A DNA stretch of 64,000 nt from Alcanivorax sp. S71-1-4 (GTDB lineage Bacteria > Pseudomonadota > Gammaproteobacteria > Pseudomonadales > Alcanivoracaceae), in NCBI RefSeq assembly GCF_009846755.1, contig NZ_AQOR01000002.1, positions 124,001-188,000 on the forward strand, read 5' to 3'. Positions 45,724 to 56,700 of the stretch are shown in pieces; position 1 is the first letter of the stretch; every line of letters begins with the position of its first letter. Position numbers and translations under genes: made by a program. The notes beneath the pieces were generated by a model, which ran no database searches, was not told the DNA's origin, and saw nothing but the letters and a program-made list of their open reading frames with translations.

Positions 45724-46617
45724 TCACACCTTCACGTTCGACACATCGGCATACCGCTCGAACATCTCCACGTTCAGGGTTGCCAGAAGTGTTCTGTTCT
45801 GAAGGGACTGGTTCCGGAAGACACCCACAAGCACTGTCGCAGGCGCATGCACGTAGCGCGTTTCAAATTCCCAGCCAATGGTGATCGTCTCGCCCGACGG
45901 GTAGAAACCCACCGGGACAAAGGTGCCTTGATCTCCCGGTATCGGAGATGGCGGCGGCAGGTTGACGCTCACACCATTGATGACCACCTTCATGAAGGCC
46001 ATCTCGACACTGGCCGCAGGGCGCTTCCCGAGAAACAGCGAGAGATGCGTCAAACCAAGTTCACCCGCCTGGATAAAATCATCCGCTGCCTGGCGGGCGT
46101 CGCTTTCCTCTTCTTGCACAACAGGCGCCGTCGGCAACCCCAGCCCTGCGACAAAGGCCAGAAATGCCTGCCGGTCAGCGGCCTCCATTTCATATGAACG
46201 GCGCGTACCCGCAAAATCAATATGAAGAAAAGCCTTGCCACCCGCCTCGCTGGATGACATGACACAACGCACATTAAAAGAAGGCCATTTTACCCAGCAC
46301 AGGATCTGATCCCGGCTTTCCGACACGGTTATTTTAATCAGTGTTGAGGTTTCCGGCGGCCATTCAAGCTCACCCTGCTGGCGCAGTTCATCGATAGCTA
46401 ACCGGATCAGCGCTATCTGTCCCTGTTCGTCTTTTACGCTTGCACTAAAGGTCTTCACGTCCCTTCCGCCCTCTTCCTTGTGAATGGTATGCCCCGTTTT
46501 CTGCATGGTGCTCAGAGGGGCCAAATACCGACGATAGCCACCTTTTTTGTCTGCACTATGCCACGGCAGAATATTTTTATCGTTATGGGCTATTAAAAAC
46601 ATCACCGCGTGGCGCAT
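45724..46617 (-). CDS. protein of unknown function (start uncertain)
   Basis: About 297 residues from ATG 46617; ATGs at 46602 and 46506 are alternatives, as none has a clear ribosome site. It has a charged, helical N-terminal half (IALIRLAIDELRQQGELEW) and a beta-type C-terminal domain (VPVGFYPSGETITIGWEFE, TVLVGVFRNQSLQNRTLL). No signal peptide or family seen. First gene of a three-gene minus-strand set with slightly lower GC than the flanks. Confidence 0.6.
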   Translation of the reverse strand: MRHAVMFLIAHNDKNILPWHSADKKGGYRRYLAPLSTMQKTGHTIHKEEGGRDVKTFSASVKDEQGQIALIRLAIDELRQQGELEWPPETSTLIKITVSESRDQILCWVKWPSFNVRCVMSSSEAGGKAFLHIDFAGTRRSYEMEAADRQAFLAFVAGLGLPTAPVVQEEESDARQAADDFIQAGELGLTHLSLFLGKRPAASVEMAFMKVVINGVSVNLPPPSPIPGDQGTFVPVGFYPSGETITIGWEFETRYVHAPATVLVGVFRNQSLQNRTLLATLNVEMFERYADVSNVKV

Positions 46618-46656
46618 GCACTCCGGCACACGCCAGCGCTCTCGCCCCGCTGTCTG

Positions 46657-47196
46657 CTACCGGAACATTCTGGTCAGGGTTTCATCCTTGTCAAAAAGAT
46701 GGTGCCAGAGAGCCCCCATGATATGCAGTGCAACCAGTACCACCAGTATTGGCGCTGCCACATGCGTATGCATTTCATAAATTATGCCGGCCAGCTTTTC
46801 ATTTTCCGCCAGCACCACGGGAATGTCGAACCAGCCGTATACACTGACCGGCTTCTGAGCGAATTGCGACATCAGCAGGCCGGCAATGGGCATGCCAATG
46901 ATCAGCAGGATCATGCCCCAGTGAGTCAGTGCGGCCAGCCGCGTCTGCCACAGGGCACCGTAGGGATGGGGGCGGCCAAGCCAGGGCTTGAGGATGATCC
47001 AGGCCAGCATGGTCACCATCGCGGTCAGGCCCAGGCTGCGGTGCGCAACCATCCACCAGGCTTTGGCCTCGCTGCCTTTGGGTTGGGCTTCGGCCATGTT
47101 CACGGCGACGATGATCGCCACCACCAGCAGGAACAGGCTCCAGTGAAAGAGTTTATTGAGCACACCCCAGCGGGTGTCGGTGCTGCGCAGTGTCAT
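46657..47196 (-). CDS. cytochrome b561
   Basis: A 179-residue four-helix membrane cytochrome. Haem-ligand histidines lie in NKLFHWSLFLL, VAHRSLGLTAMV, ALHIMGALWHHLF and similar positions. It probably oxidises quinol or accepts electrons at the periplasmic face. Last gene of the long run that starts at pilG, 25 bp after the acyltransferase. Confidence 0.9.
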   Translation of the reverse strand: MTLRSTDTRWGVLNKLFHWSLFLLVVAIIVAVNMAEAQPKGSEAKAWWMVAHRSLGLTAMVTMLAWIILKPWLGRPHPYGALWQTRLAALTHWGMILLIIGMPIAGLLMSQFAQKPVSVYGWFDIPVVLAENEKLAGIIYEMHTHVAAPILVVLVALHIMGALWHHLFDKDETLTRMFR

Positions 47197-47221
47197 TGTT
47201 GTTCTCCCCTGTCGATCCGTG

Positions 47222-48205
47222 TCAGGGCAACTCGTCCACCTTCAATGTGCCGTTGCGGCGGCGAGCGTCCCGCAAATACGGTACCACATCGGCGCGATAG
47301 AACTGCCGCTTACGGCCATGGCTATGGCGCAGGCGTTTGTATACCCAGTGGTACTGCTCCGGGTAGCGGCTGATCAGGGTGGCCAGGCCGTCGTTCATGG
47401 CAGCAAGGCACGTCGACTCGTCGTCGCTGTGAATGGCGTCCGCCGCCGGCTCGATGTAGACCTCGATATCGTTCGGGCCATTGCGGCGATGGCAGCCGAC
47501 GAAGAATACGTGCGGGTGGTAACGGCTGATCAGTTTGTACGGCAGGTTGGAGGTGCGCACCGGATGGCCGAAGAATGGCACCCACGGGTTGTTGCTGCCG
47601 TGCGGCGTATGGTCCACCAGGATCGCCACGGACTCGTTGCGGCCCATGGCGGCGATGGCGGCCTTGATACCGCGTGCATCCGCCGGCACCAGTGTGCTGC
47701 CGGTGCCCTCGCGCGCCCGGGTGACCACGGTGTTGAACGCATCGCTGGCGCTGGTCTGGTAGAACACCGTCATCGGGCCTTCCGGGCCCAGCAGCAGGTT
47801 GGGAATTTCCCAGCTCGACTGATGCAGGGTCAGCAGCAGCACCGGGCGATCACTGGCATAGGCGGCACGCAGCGCCTCCATGCCTTTGACGGAGCGCACG
47901 CGGCGCAGGGTTTCCTCCGGTGGCCGCGTCCAGACGTGGGTGAACTCGGCCAGGGTGCGGCCGGTTTCGGTGAGGGCCCGCCGCGCGCGGCGGGCGGCCT
48001 CCCGGTAGCTGAGCGCCGGGTAGCAGAGCAGGATATTGACCAGCACCACACGGTAGGCACCGGCCATGCTCAACGGCAGCCAGGTGATCAACCAGGCGCC
48101 GAAAGCGCCGAAGCGGGTGACAAACCCCAGCGGCAGGCGGCCGAACAGTCGCAGGGCAGTCAGCATCCACTGTTGCTGGCGGGCGTTGTTGTTTTCGTCA
48201 GACAT
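47222..48205 (-). CDS. lipid A-type (HtrB/LpxL family) acyltransferase
   Basis: A 327-residue membrane-bound acyltransferase. An N-terminal hydrophobic anchor is followed by the catalytic H-x4-E motif in LTLHQSSWEIPNLL and a later FYQTSASDAFNTVV substrate segment. It may acylate lipid A or another lipid; the assignment within the family is open. It lies 6 bp after a NAPE-PLD-like hydrolase, which makes lipid remodelling likely. Confidence 0.85.
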   Translation of the reverse strand: MSDENNNARQQQWMLTALRLFGRLPLGFVTRFGAFGAWLITWLPLSMAGAYRVVLVNILLCYPALSYREAARRARRALTETGRTLAEFTHVWTRPPEETLRRVRSVKGMEALRAAYASDRPVLLLTLHQSSWEIPNLLLGPEGPMTVFYQTSASDAFNTVVTRAREGTGSTLVPADARGIKAAIAAMGRNESVAILVDHTPHGSNNPWVPFFGHPVRTSNLPYKLISRYHPHVFFVGCHRRNGPNDIEVYIEPAADAIHSDDESTCLAAMNDGLATLISRYPEQYHWVYKRLRHSHGRKRQFYRADVVPYLRDARRRNGTLKVDELP

Positions 48206-48211
48206 GGTTTC

Positions 48212-49216
48212 TCAGGTACGGGTATCGCGGGCGGCTATTGTCTCGCCATGCTGCAGCACAAGGAAGTCCGCCGGGTCGAGCGCGCGCGTCTCCAGCGCCG
48301 CGCGCAACTGGATCGGCGGTTCATCCATGGGCTCGTCGGTGAGCACAAAGGTGCCCCAGTGCATGGCCACGGAGCGGCGCGCTTTCACATCCAGGTGAAT
48401 CTGCACCGCCTCGTCGGGGTTCACGTGCACGGGCTGCATGAACCAGCGCGGGGCGTAGGCACCGATGGGCAGCAGCGCCAGGTCAACGCCACCAAACACG
48501 TCACCGATATCGCTGAAGCAACTGCCATAGCCGGTGTCGCCGGCAAAATAGAGCCGGAAGCCATCGATATCGATGATCCAGCCACCCCACAGCGAACGGT
48601 TACGGTCAGTACCGGTGCGGCCACTGAAATGCTGGGCGGGCACGAAGAACGCTTCCCCCTGCGGGTGCGGCGCGCTCTGCCACCAGCCCAGCTCGACCAG
48701 GTTGTGGATACCGCGTTTGCGGAACCAGTCGCCCACGCCTTCCGGGACATACCAGGTAATCTGTTCGCCGAAACGGCCATGCAGGGCACGCACGCTGTGC
48801 AGGTCCAGGTGATCGTAATGGTTGTGCGAGATCAGCACTTTGTGGATCGGCGGCAACTGGTCGACGGTCAGGGCCGGCGGCGTGTAGCGCTTTGGGCCGG
48901 CCCACTGCACCGGGCTGACGCGTTCTGAAAACACCGGGTCGGTCAGCAGGTTCGTGTCGCCGTGACGAAACAGGAAGGTGGCATGGCCGATCCAGGTCAG
49001 GCGCGGCTCTTCTGCCTTGCCGTTTAGCAGGTCATCGGGCGGCGCCTGCACCGGGAAACGCTGGCCGCCGGGGAAACGCCCACGGCTTTCGCGCTGCCAG
49101 CGCAGGAAATCCCGCAGGCCGTGACCCGGGATACGGTCCAGATTGTAGAAGCGGCCTTTATGCAGCGTCTGTCGCAACGCCAGTTGCGCCAGGCGCTGGC
49201 GGTCAACCCCGTGCAT
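48212..49216 (-). CDS. metallo-beta-lactamase fold hydrolase, NAPE-PLD-like
   Basis: A 334-residue di-zinc hydrolase with the binding motif H-x-H-x-D-H in SHNHYDHLD, a second His in PAQHFSGRTG, the Asp in FAGDTGYG and a final His in MHWGTFVLTDEP. The sequence around these (LTWIGHATFLFR, TDPVFSERVSP) fits N-acyl-phosphatidylethanolamine phospholipase D relatives. Its ATG overlaps the chpC end by 14 bp. Confidence 0.88.
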   Translation of the reverse strand: MHGVDRQRLAQLALRQTLHKGRFYNLDRIPGHGLRDFLRWQRESRGRFPGGQRFPVQAPPDDLLNGKAEEPRLTWIGHATFLFRHGDTNLLTDPVFSERVSPVQWAGPKRYTPPALTVDQLPPIHKVLISHNHYDHLDLHSVRALHGRFGEQITWYVPEGVGDWFRKRGIHNLVELGWWQSAPHPQGEAFFVPAQHFSGRTGTDRNRSLWGGWIIDIDGFRLYFAGDTGYGSCFSDIGDVFGGVDLALLPIGAYAPRWFMQPVHVNPDEAVQIHLDVKARRSVAMHWGTFVLTDEPMDEPPIQLRAALETRALDPADFLVLQHGETIAARDTRT

Positions 49217-49658
49217 GCAGACCTGCCACGGCCTGTTCGATGGCGTCCAGGTCCGGAATCACCGCCAGGTCGCCACCGAGCTGAATATACATGGCTTCCG
49301 CCGGCCCGGTTTCCACCGGCTCCTCCACCAGGTCGTTGCCGTTGACTTTGACCTGACGCGGGATGCCCTGCACCACGACGGCGTAGAAACCCAGCTTGCC
49401 GGTGACGCTGTTGAGCACCGCGATACGCGCCTCTTCACCGATGACCACCTGGCCGGATTCGTTCAGGCGCTCAAAGGACAGCAGCGGCAGGTCCACATCG
49501 CGCCAGTTCAGCCAGCCCAGCAGCCATTCGGAACCATGGCCCGGGCGGTCCGGCTGGCGCAGCGCGATCACTTCGGCGACGAGGATGTTCGGCAGCAGCC
49601 AGGGGCGCCCCTGCATCGGGATCAGCAAGCTGGTGATCTCTGTGGGCAATTCGGCCAT
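49203..49658 (-). CDS. chpC: CheW-like adaptor ChpC
   Basis: A 151-residue CheW-domain protein (PNILVAEVIALRQPDRP, WLNWRDVDLPLLSFERLNE). It couples receptors to the ChpA kinase in the twitching-motility system. It lies after chpB on the same strand, as in Pseudomonas aeruginosa. Confidence 0.85.
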   Translation of the reverse strand: MAELPTEITSLLIPMQGRPWLLPNILVAEVIALRQPDRPGHGSEWLLGWLNWRDVDLPLLSFERLNESGQVVIGEEARIAVLNSVTGKLGFYAVVVQGIPRQVKVNGNDLVEEPVETGPAEAMYIQLGGDLAVIPDLDAIEQAVAGLHARG

Positions 49659-49688
49659 GTTGATTCCTGCCTTCGGGTGTCTTGTGGG

Positions 49689-50717
49689 TTATCCGGCGCT
49701 GGCGGTGCTGCGCAATTCGCGGCGCACGCGCTCCACCAGTTGCCTTGCCAGCACGTCCGGGGCGCCGTTGAAGGTCACGCAGCCGGTGTCACGCACGGCG
49801 TCCGGCTGGCTGCTGACCGCACAGCTTTCCGCGCTCTGGGCCCAGACCGGCGCGCCGCGTGCGGCCATCTGCGGCGCCGCGATGCTGCCATCGTTGCCCA
49901 TGCCGGAGAACAGTACCGCGCCAGCGCGCGGACCGAAACTCAGGCTCGCATTCTGGATCGCCTGGTCAATGGACGGCGCGTAAGGGCCGTCCCAGGGCTT
50001 GCCCATCGAGCAGACGCGGCCGGTGCCGGTGAAAGTGACCGCGTACTCCACCGGCGCGATCAGTACCGTACCATGGCGCAGGGCACTGCCGTCATGCCCC
50101 ACCTGACAGGTGAAACCGTTATCGCGGCAGAGCACTTTGGCCAGGGTGTCGAGGAAGCCACCGTCGATATGCTGGGCCAGAAAAAACGCGACCGGCAGCT
50201 CCGGTGGCAGGCAGTCCAGGAACAGTTTTACCGCCGCCGGGCCACCCAGCGAGGCACCCAGCACCCAGACCCGGTCCGGCGCGTCGCCGTGCGGCAGTGC
50301 GTGGAATTCCTGCGGGGTCTGTACTGCTTCGCCGCGGGCGCGCCCGGTATCGGGGGCCAGGGTGGCCAGTTCCTCGCGAATGCGCGGCTTGCCCACATAG
50401 TCCAGCAGCTTGGCCAGCAGGCGACGCTCCCAGCGCGGGTATTCCGGTGCAATCTTTGCCGGCGCCTGGTTGTCGCAGAACAGGATCGGCACGGCGGCCT
50501 GTTCCAGCAAGGTGTCGAGGAACACCTGCCAGCGGTCTTCGTGGGTCAGGTCCACCACCCACAGGTCCGGCTTGCGCGCCAGCCAGTCGGGTTCGAGATT
50601 GCCGGGGTCGGTGGCCAGCACTACGTCGTAACCGTGCCCGCGCACCGCCGAAGAGAGCAGATGACACTGCAGACTGGTGTCCGCAATGATGCCGATGCGC
50701 GGATTGGCCGGCGTCAT
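49689..50717 (-). CDS. chpB: protein-glutamate methylesterase ChpB
   Basis: A 342-residue CheB-type enzyme. The N-terminal receiver-like domain (residues 1-120, starting RIGIIADTSLQCHLL) lacks a clear DD pair, though a D sits in LWVVDLTHED. The C-terminal methylesterase has the Ser of LGASLGGPAAV, the His of LAQHIDGGF and the Asp of SGMGNDGSI. It demethylates PilJ, opposing PilK. Overlaps chpA by 4 bp. Confidence 0.9.
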   Translation of the reverse strand: MTPANPRIGIIADTSLQCHLLSSAVRGHGYDVVLATDPGNLEPDWLARKPDLWVVDLTHEDRWQVFLDTLLEQAAVPILFCDNQAPAKIAPEYPRWERRLLAKLLDYVGKPRIREELATLAPDTGRARGEAVQTPQEFHALPHGDAPDRVWVLGASLGGPAAVKLFLDCLPPELPVAFFLAQHIDGGFLDTLAKVLCRDNGFTCQVGHDGSALRHGTVLIAPVEYAVTFTGTGRVCSMGKPWDGPYAPSIDQAIQNASLSFGPRAGAVLFSGMGNDGSIAAPQMAARGAPVWAQSAESCAVSSQPDAVRDTGCVTFNGAPDVLARQLVERVRRELRSTASAG

Positions 50718-53700
50718 GATGTGCCTGCGGTGTCCCGCGTCTGCGCCAGCAGTTCATGGATGGTGGCGAGCAGTTCGTTTTCCTGGAAGGGCTTGCCCAT
50801 GTAGGCGTTGACGCCGATATCGAAGGCGCGGTCGCGGTGTTTTTCGCCGGTCCGCGAGGTGATCATGATGATCGGCACATCCTGCAGGCGTGCATCGTGG
50901 CGCACGTGCATGGCCACCTCGAAACCGTCCATGCGCGGCATCTCGATATCCAGCAGCATCAGGTCCGGCCGGTGTTCTTCAAGCGTGGCGATGGCGTCCA
51001 TGCCGTCCTTCGCGGTGATGACTTCAAAGCCGTTACGCTCCAGCAGGCGCGTGGTCACTTTGCGCACCGTCACCGAGTCGTCGGTGACCATCACCACCGG
51101 CACGCGGGCGGCACGCTCGCGCTCTGCCTGCTGGCGACGCTCGTATTGCTCCAGCTGGACCGCACGTCGTTCTTCCACCGCCTGGTGCTGCCGCTGCATG
51201 TGCGCTGCACGGATCAGTGAGTGAATATCCAGAATGATCACCACCGAGCCGTCACCCAGAATGGTGGCGCCACTGATACCGGCCACGGTGGCCAGTTGCG
51301 GGCCGACGGACTTCACCACCACTTCGCGCGAGCCCACCAGGCCATCCACCAGCACCGCCACGGTATGCTCGGACGAGCGGATCAGCAGCACCGGCAGCGG
51401 CATGATCTGGTTGTCCAGGTGTGGCTTGATCACGCCGTGGACGAAGTTGCCCAGGTATTCGAAATCATACTGCTGGCCGGCGTAGGTGAACGGTGTGGTG
51501 TCCGCATCGAAATAGGCTTCCAGTTCGTATGGGCTGATGCGCACGATGCCTTCGATCTGGTTCAGCGGAATGGCGTAATTGTCCTCGCCGACACGCACCA
51601 TCAGTGCGCGGTTCATCGCCAGCGTAAACGGCAGCCGGATCACGAAGCGTGTGCCCTGGCCCTTGCGTGAATCGATGGTGACCGAGCCACCCATCTGCTT
51701 GATCTCGGAGGCGACCACATCCATGCCCACGCCACGACCGGAAATCTGTGTCACTTTTGCCGCCGTGGAGAAGCCGGCATTGAAGATAAACTGTTGCACT
51801 TCCTGGTCGCTGAGCTGTGCGGCTTCGTCGATCAGGCCACGTTCGATGGCCTTGCGGCGCACGGCGTCGGTATCGATGCCCTTGCCGTCATCGGACAGCA
51901 CCAGCACCACCTCGCCACCTTCGCGGCCCAGCTCCAGGGTGACGCGGCCGGTATCGTCCTTGCCCGACGCACTGCGCGCAGCGGGGTCTTCGATACCGTG
52001 GTCAACGGCGTTACGCAGCATGTGCTCCAGTGGCGCCACGACCCGCTCCAGCAGGGTACGGTCCAGTTCGCCTTCCGGGTTGATCACATCGAATTCGACA
52101 CGCTTGCCGATTTCACCGGAGACCTGCCGTACGACGCGGCGCAATCGTGGCACCAGGCGGGCGAAGGGCACCATGCGCGTGCGCATGAGTTTTTCCTGCA
52201 GCTCGGTGTTGATGCGCGCCTGTTGCAGCAACAACGTCTCGGTGTCCTTGGTGCGGTCCAGCAGGGTGGATTTCAGATCGAGCAAGTCGGACGCGGATTC
52301 CGACAACTGCTTGGTGATCTGGTGCAGTTCGGAATACTGGTCCATTTCCAGCGGGTCGAAGTCCTCGGCGTACTGGCCGGTCTCCACGCCCTGCTTGTAG
52401 TTGGACATGATCTGCGCTTCGGTTTCCGCATCCAGGCGCCGCAGTTGTTCGTAGAGACGCTCCACCGTGTTGCCCATCTCTTCCACGTGCGCGGAAAACT
52501 CGGAAATGCCCTGCTCCACCCGGCCCCGGTTGATACTGGTTTCCCCGGCAAGGTTGACCAGCGTTTCCAGCAGTTCGGACGCCACCCGCACCATTTCCTG
52601 CGGTTGTTGCTGGCGCTTGAGGCGTTCTTCGCGGCGCAGGCGCGCGTCCATCACCGGGGCGGGTTCAGCCAGGGCGGTGCCCGGCACTTCCGTCACGACC
52701 GGTTCCGGCAGTGCTGAACGGATCGGCGGTTTCGGCACGGCGGCGCGAATCGCCTCCATCAAGGTGGTGATGCGTTCCTGCCAGCGATGCAGCGAGGCAA
52801 ACCATGCCTCGCCCGGCAACTGGTGACGTGGAAGATTCTCCAGCAGGTGTTGTTCAAATTCGTGGCTGGCATCGCCCAGTGCTTTCAGGCCTGCCAGCCG
52901 CGCACCGCCTTTCAGGGTGTGCAGCGCGCGCTTGATTTCGTCCGGGTGCGTGGTGCTGCCCGGTGTCTCGCGCCAGGCGCCGATATGTTCGTCGATCAGC
53001 TCGCACAGTTCGCCGGATTCCTCGATGAAAATCTGCAGGATTTCCACATCCGCGTCGGCGGCGATCAGGTCCTCGGTGGCGACGGTCTGGCCGTCAATTT
53101 CCACGGGGGCCGGTTCCGTCGGCGTTGCCGGTACACGCAGCACCGCGTCGCCCTGTTGCGGCAGGCTGAAGCCGGCCGGGTCGGCAATATAGTCGTGAAT
53201 GGCTGCGATCAGTTCCGGTGCCGGCGTGCCGGGGCGTTCGGCGCGCACCGCCTCGACCATGTCGGCCAGACGGTCGTGGCAGCGGTGCAGCAGTTCAAAC
53301 AGCACCGGCTCGGCTTTCAGGCTGCCCTGTGCGAGCCCTTCGTAGAGATTTTCCAGCTCATGGCCCAGATCGCCCAGCTCGGCGATTTCAGCCATGCGCG
53401 CACCGCCCTTGAGGGTGTGCAGGTCGCGCTGCAGGGACTGTACTTCGATCAGGTTGTCCGGCGCGGCCATCCAGGCATCCAGCCGCGCGGCGACGGATTC
53501 GAGAATTTCGTCAGCCTCTTCCAGGAAAATCTCCACCAGCTCGCTGTCGCGCTGTACCAACGGCGCGGCCTCGACAGTGGAAGGTTCGGCGGCGGAAGGT
53601 TCGGCGGAGAATGCGGTGGCGTGCTCGAGCGAGGCCGCTGCGGCAACGGGCGGTGCCGGCGATACTGCCTCATCCGGCATGGCCGCATCGCCGGTGGCCA

Positions 53701-56700
53701 TGTAGCGGCGAATGGCTTCGATCAGGTCCGGCGCCGTCCACAGTGTGTCGCCACGGCCCAGCGCGTCGACCATATCGCTCAGGCGGTCGTGGCACCGGTG
53801 CAGTAACGCAAACAGCGCAGGGCTGGCTTGCAGATGTTCCTGCGTGGCGCCTTCGTAGAGGTTTTCCAGCTCGTGGGCCAGTTCCCCGATAGCGGGGATA
53901 CCGGCCATGCCGGCGCCGCCTTTCAGGGTGTGCAGTTCGCGTTGCAGCACGGTGACGGCGGTGAGATCACCGCCCTGCTCCCAGGCGTCCAGGCTTTCGG
54001 AAACCGAGTCGAGAATTTCGCCGGCCTCTTCCAGAAACAGGGCCACCAGTTCCGGGTCTGCGCCACGCCCGCCATCGTCGACGCGCGGTGCCGGGGCGGC
54101 CTCGATGGCGTCGGGGGCGTCGGGGGCAGCAGGCACCGGCCAGTCGGCAACCGTGTCCGCCAGCGGACGGCCATCGTCCGGCGGCTCGGGTTTGTCTTCC
54201 AGCAGATCACGCAGTGCCTGCACCAGCTCCGGTGTCGGGCGCACGGTCTGGCCGGCGGCCAGGAAGTCCATCATCGTCATCAACGCTTCATGCGCCTGCT
54301 GCGCCAGTTCGACAAAATGGTCATCGCAGCGCAGGCGTTGTTCGATGATGGCGGTATAACCGTCGGCCAGCACATTGGCGAGCGCGCTGATTTCCAGCAG
54401 GCCCGCCGTCTCGGCGCTGCCGCCGAGCAGGGCCAGTTCGTCGCGCAGCGGCACCAGCGTGGCCGGGTTCTGATCACCCGTCACCCATTGTTCCAGCAGG
54501 TGATCGGCGTCGACGATCAGGTCCATGCCTTCAGACAGAAAGACCGACAGGATGTGCTGGTCGCCGCGGTCCGCCACATGGCTGAGCGCCTCGTGCGCCA
54601 TGGCGATGCGCGCCAGCAAGGGCTCGGTGCCCGCCAGCGGCGGCATCATCGGATGCGGTGCCTGGAAGCCGCTGCTGATCACATCGACCACGTCTTCCAG
54701 CAGGGCAATCACATCGCGGTTGGCCAGGGCGTTGTTGTTGATCATGTCCTTGACGAATTTCTCCGCCGGCTCGGCCACGCAGGCCACGGCTTCGATTTCC
54801 GCCATGCGGGCGCTGCCCTTCAGGGTATGCAGGGCGCGGTGCACGCTGTCATCAAGCGGGTGTTCGGAAATATCGTCGTCGAGCTGGTGCAGCCAGTCAC
54901 GGATCAGCGCCAGGTTGGCTTCGCCTTCGTTGCGGAAAATATCCAGCAGCACCGGGTCGGTGGCGTCTGCCGTAGCGCTGTGATCGACGGTCACGGTGTC
55001 AAAGCTGATTTCCTCGACGTCGTCGACATCCAGATGCCAGGACGTGTCTTCAATGCCGGTGTCCGGCGCAGGGACGTCAAAGGCGATGTCCTCGATGTCC
55101 GGCTCGCTTTCCACAGGCTCCGGGGCTGCGTGCTCTTGCGGCAAGGTCAGCGTCAGCGCTTCCACCGTGTCATCGTCGGCAACCGGCAGGCCGGCTTCCG
55201 CCGCTGGCCGCGCCCCCCCCACCGTCGGAACGGCGTCCAGGCTATCACCGCGTGCCAGTGCATCGGCGGCATCACGCAGCGGTGTCACATCGTAAGGGTC
55301 GTCCTGGCCGTTGGCGAACGCATTGACCAGCTCCGGGATCAGGCCGTGCACAGTACGCACGAGTTCGATCAGTATCGGCGTGGCGACAATGCTGTTGTCG
55401 ATCACGCGGTTCATCATGTTCTCGATCGACCAGGCCAGTTCACCGACCGTCCCGGCGCCGACCATGCGGCCGGAGCCTTTCAGCGTGTGAAAGGCGCGGC
55501 GGAATTCCACCAGCGCTTCCTGGTCGTTCTGGTTCACTGCCCAGCGCGGGAAATAGGTGTTCAGTGCGTCCAGCACTTCGCCGGCTTCTTCAACGAAGAT
55601 TTCGATGATCTCGTCATCGATCAGGCTGTCGTCATCGCGGGTGCCGGCGGCGGGTGCCGCGGTCAGCGGCGGCAGTTCTTCGTCGTCCTCGCTGACTTCG
55701 AAGCCTTCGCCCCCCAGTGCATCCAGCGCCTCAATGGTGTCGCTGTGGGCATCGTCATCAAGGGCAAACTCAAGTTCCGGTTCTGGCGCCTGCGCCGGTG
55801 CATCGGCCACGAACGGCACGGCGCCGGTGGCCTCGGCCGGCACGGCATCGACGGTGATATCTTCTACTTCAACGTCATCGTCAGGCTCACCGAACTCGGC
55901 ATCGTCCAGCGCAAACCCGAGCGCCGCCACACTGTCGCGGGCCAGTTCAAGAATATCGTCGCTGGTGTCCGGGTCATCGCTGAGGCGTTCAAGGTAATAC
56001 TCGACACTGGTGATGGCATCGGCCAGCGTATCCATGCTGCGCCAGTCCGGCTGCACCGCGTCGTCGCCGATCAGGCGCTGGCTGATGTAGGCCACGCACT
56101 GGCGCAACACCAGTGCCGGACGGTTGAGCTGGATCACCTGCAGGCCACCGCGTACGGCATCCAGGCGCGCCGGCACTTTGGCCAGATGGCTCTGGTCCCA
56201 TTGGGACGCGATGAATTCGACAATACCGTCCTTGGCTTCTTCCAGCCCGGCGCGGCATTCGCGTATCACCGCCTCGCGCGCCTTGCCAACGTGATCCGGC
56301 ACCTGATTGATCTGCCCGGTACGCGCACGGCGTTCGCCGGATACACCGGCCAGCGTGGCTTCCACATACAACAGCGCGCCGGCGACTTCCATCAGCGTCT
56401 CGGCCTCGACCGGCGCCTCGCCTGCTGCCATCGCTTCGATGACCTGAAGCTGCTCCTCCAGCAACCGGCGTGGCTGGCCCAGGCCCAGCACGGCGACGGT
56501 ATCGGCCACCTGTTTCAGTGTCACACCCTGTTCGCGCAGCGCCGCCGGGGCAGCACTGTTCTGCTGGGCAAACACTTCCAGCGCGCTTTTCACTTTGGTC
56601 AGTTCTTCCGACAGCGCCTGCACCACCGAACCCATCGCGGCCTGATCCGGGCCACTCATGCGCGCGCGTTCTTCGTTGACCAGCTCCTCCGACGGCAGCG

